Assembly (NCBI RefSeq): GCF_002078875.1
Contig: NC_034410.1
Span: 82,961,258-83,025,257, forward strand
Direction: 5' to 3'
DNA length: 64,000 nt
Origin: Numida meleagris
Lineage: Eukaryota > Chordata > Aves > Galliformes > Numididae
Shown here: positions 62,715 through 64,000 of the stretch, piece by piece
How positions within the stretch are numbered: position 1 is the stretch's first letter
Layout of the letters: every line of letters starts with the position of its first letter
Position numbers and translations under genes: made by a program
The notes under the pieces: model-generated
The model's database searches: none
What the model was told of the DNA's origin: nothing
The model's input: the letters and a program-made list of their open reading frames with translations, nothing else

Positions 62715-64000
62715 CTGGAAAACAGAATTTTAAAAAAGGGTAAGATATGACTATGGTAAACACGTACTAAATAAATCCACATGAAGGTAACAAAAAGAAT
62801 GAGAAGCGACTTAAGTTTTCCTAGTCAACTGCAAAATTCCCCTGAGAGTATTACTTATATTTTTACATGAAAATAACTTATATTATTGCTAGTTCATCAT
62901 CATCTCTAGAAGAATTTCTAGAAAGAAACAGAAAATATGAAAGTCACAGATCTAAACTGACTGTTTCCTTGCAAAGTCTTCTTTTCTTATAACACATACT
63001 GCACAATTGTGGAAGGGCTAGAAGGAAAATCAAGAAAGTAGAAGAATTAAGCAATAAAAAACAACAAAAATTTATAGACTGATATCTGTTATTACTTGGA
63101 ATCAACTGTAATACAAAAATTAAAACATTCTATGGACTAAAACTACCTCATTCAACTCTCTTAATACCTGAAAAGGCAAATCTTCAGCACACCTCAGTCT
63201 TTTAATATATAATTCTCTCCTATTTTGACAAGTCCTACACCTTTATCTGAAGTGAATGTGGGCAAATGTGTGTATAACCAAAAATTAATTTTAAGGTCAA
63301 GTACATTGAGTATATGGTACAAGGCAATAAAATGAACTGGGGGGGAAAACATCACCATAAAAAAAATTGAAGAAATGCAATCATACAATTATAGTTTTGC
63401 TGTATTAAATATACATGAAAGCGATTTACCACTGAGTTATTAACCTGGCTGTGCCAGAGCTTTATGTGCTCCACTGAACACTTGTCAAAGAGGTAATTAC
63501 AGCTTTCATGTTTAAGTAAGATTTAGAATATGGTTTTGTACATAAAATTAAGTGAAACCAATAGGATGCTAAAATCTCCTACTTCATTTAAGAGAAAGAG
63601 AAGAGCACACAAAACTTATTCTATTAAATTACTTACTGAATCATAGGACTCAGTACGTATCATAGCTCACTACATTTTTCAGCCTCTACAGCACAAACAA
63701 GGGAAGAGAGCTTGATAATCTACATAGCAACCAAACAGCTTCCACCTGTTACGACTCAAGTTCCATTTTAACAGAGCCAAGTTAAAATTTCTACTTTTTG
63801 CAGGAGACAAGGAAAAATAATTTCACATAAAGTAATGCTTCTGGAGTTCTCTTGTAGCTGTCTGGCTAAAAGGTTATTTACTGGAGAGAGACTTCCTGAA
63901 ATTAGTAAGTCATAATAACCAGAATTTCTCCAAAGTTACAAAGCCTACAAAATAAATGTTTGTATCTCCAACAGTAAGAAATGAACACAATTATACGTAC
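62715..64000 (-). other. PTPN3: PTPN3 intron, partial (runs off the window)
   Basis: Sequence upstream of the first visible exon. I found no further exon of the PDZ-PTP linker here. The last bases, read on the minus strand, are GTACGTATAA, which could be a splice donor exactly at the window edge, but a six-base match at an arbitrary boundary is weak evidence. Confidence 0.7.

Larger units (their letters stand above)
36790..64000 (-). other. PTPN3: PTPN3, 3' part of the gene (partial)
   Basis: Gene-level entry tying the exons together. Seven minus-strand exons splice in frame to encode about 262 residues, the complete C-terminal phosphatase domain of a FERM-PDZ-PTP protein, ending in a stop at 44048-44050. 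The family has a cytoplasmic enzyme with an N-terminal FERM domain (membrane and cytoskeleton docking), a central PDZ domain and a C-terminal PTP domain; only the last is in this window. PTPN3 is preferred over the paralogue PTPN4 because of [18 protein letters not shown] and the short tail after [10 protein letters not shown]; from memory, PTPN4 differs at several of these positions and ends in a longer tail. The 3' boundary is inferred from a polyadenylation signal. Introns are about 1.7, 4.1, 7.3 and 3.9 kb, plus two short ones of 272 and 609 bp. Confidence 0.93.

Noticed and set aside
1..64000. CRISPR arrays, phage or bacterial operons, endogenous retrovirus genes
   Set aside because: No regularly spaced direct repeats, no long prokaryote-like frames, and no retroviral gag, pol or env or paired LTR signature was seen.

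Overview
The window looks like nuclear DNA from a bird. Its dispersed repeats are almost all CR1 LINE fragments, several ending in the short tandem tail typical of CR1 (repeats of the ATTCTATG type). No mammalian SINEs or L1 are recognisable, and the one gene has widely spaced exons with consensus GT-AG introns. A galliform such as chicken fits, but the species cannot be fixed from sequence alone.

The one gene I can support is PTPN3 (non-receptor tyrosine phosphatase, FERM-PDZ-PTP family), on the minus strand. Seven coding exons (62624-62714, 62290-62351, 60429-60575, 56183-56311, 48729-48874, 47984-48119, 44048-44125) join in frame and encode about 262 residues. This is essentially the whole catalytic domain plus the C-terminus. 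All hallmark PTP motifs are intact: the [10 protein letters not shown] phosphotyrosine loop, the WPD loop, the [11 protein letters not shown]-loop and the Q-loop. The FERM and PDZ exons must lie beyond base 64000. The transcript probably continues into a long AT-rich 3' UTR, with a strong paired polyadenylation signal near 36.8 kb (inferred).

Layout: 1-36.8 kb holds no recognisable coding gene and is presumed intergenic downstream of PTPN3. It carries the majority of the CR1 fragments, an older degraded LINE remnant (about 30.4-31.3 kb), a hAT-like non-autonomous DNA transposon (24166-24754) and many homopolymer tracts. From 36.8 to 44.05 kb is the putative 3' UTR, which is repeat-poor. From 44.05 to 64 kb are PTPN3 exons and introns, with one well-preserved CR1 copy in the intron at 61.6-62.1 kb. 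Short ORFs elsewhere look like chance or repeat-derived frames. I found no tRNA, rRNA, CRISPR, viral gene or novel multi-gene system.
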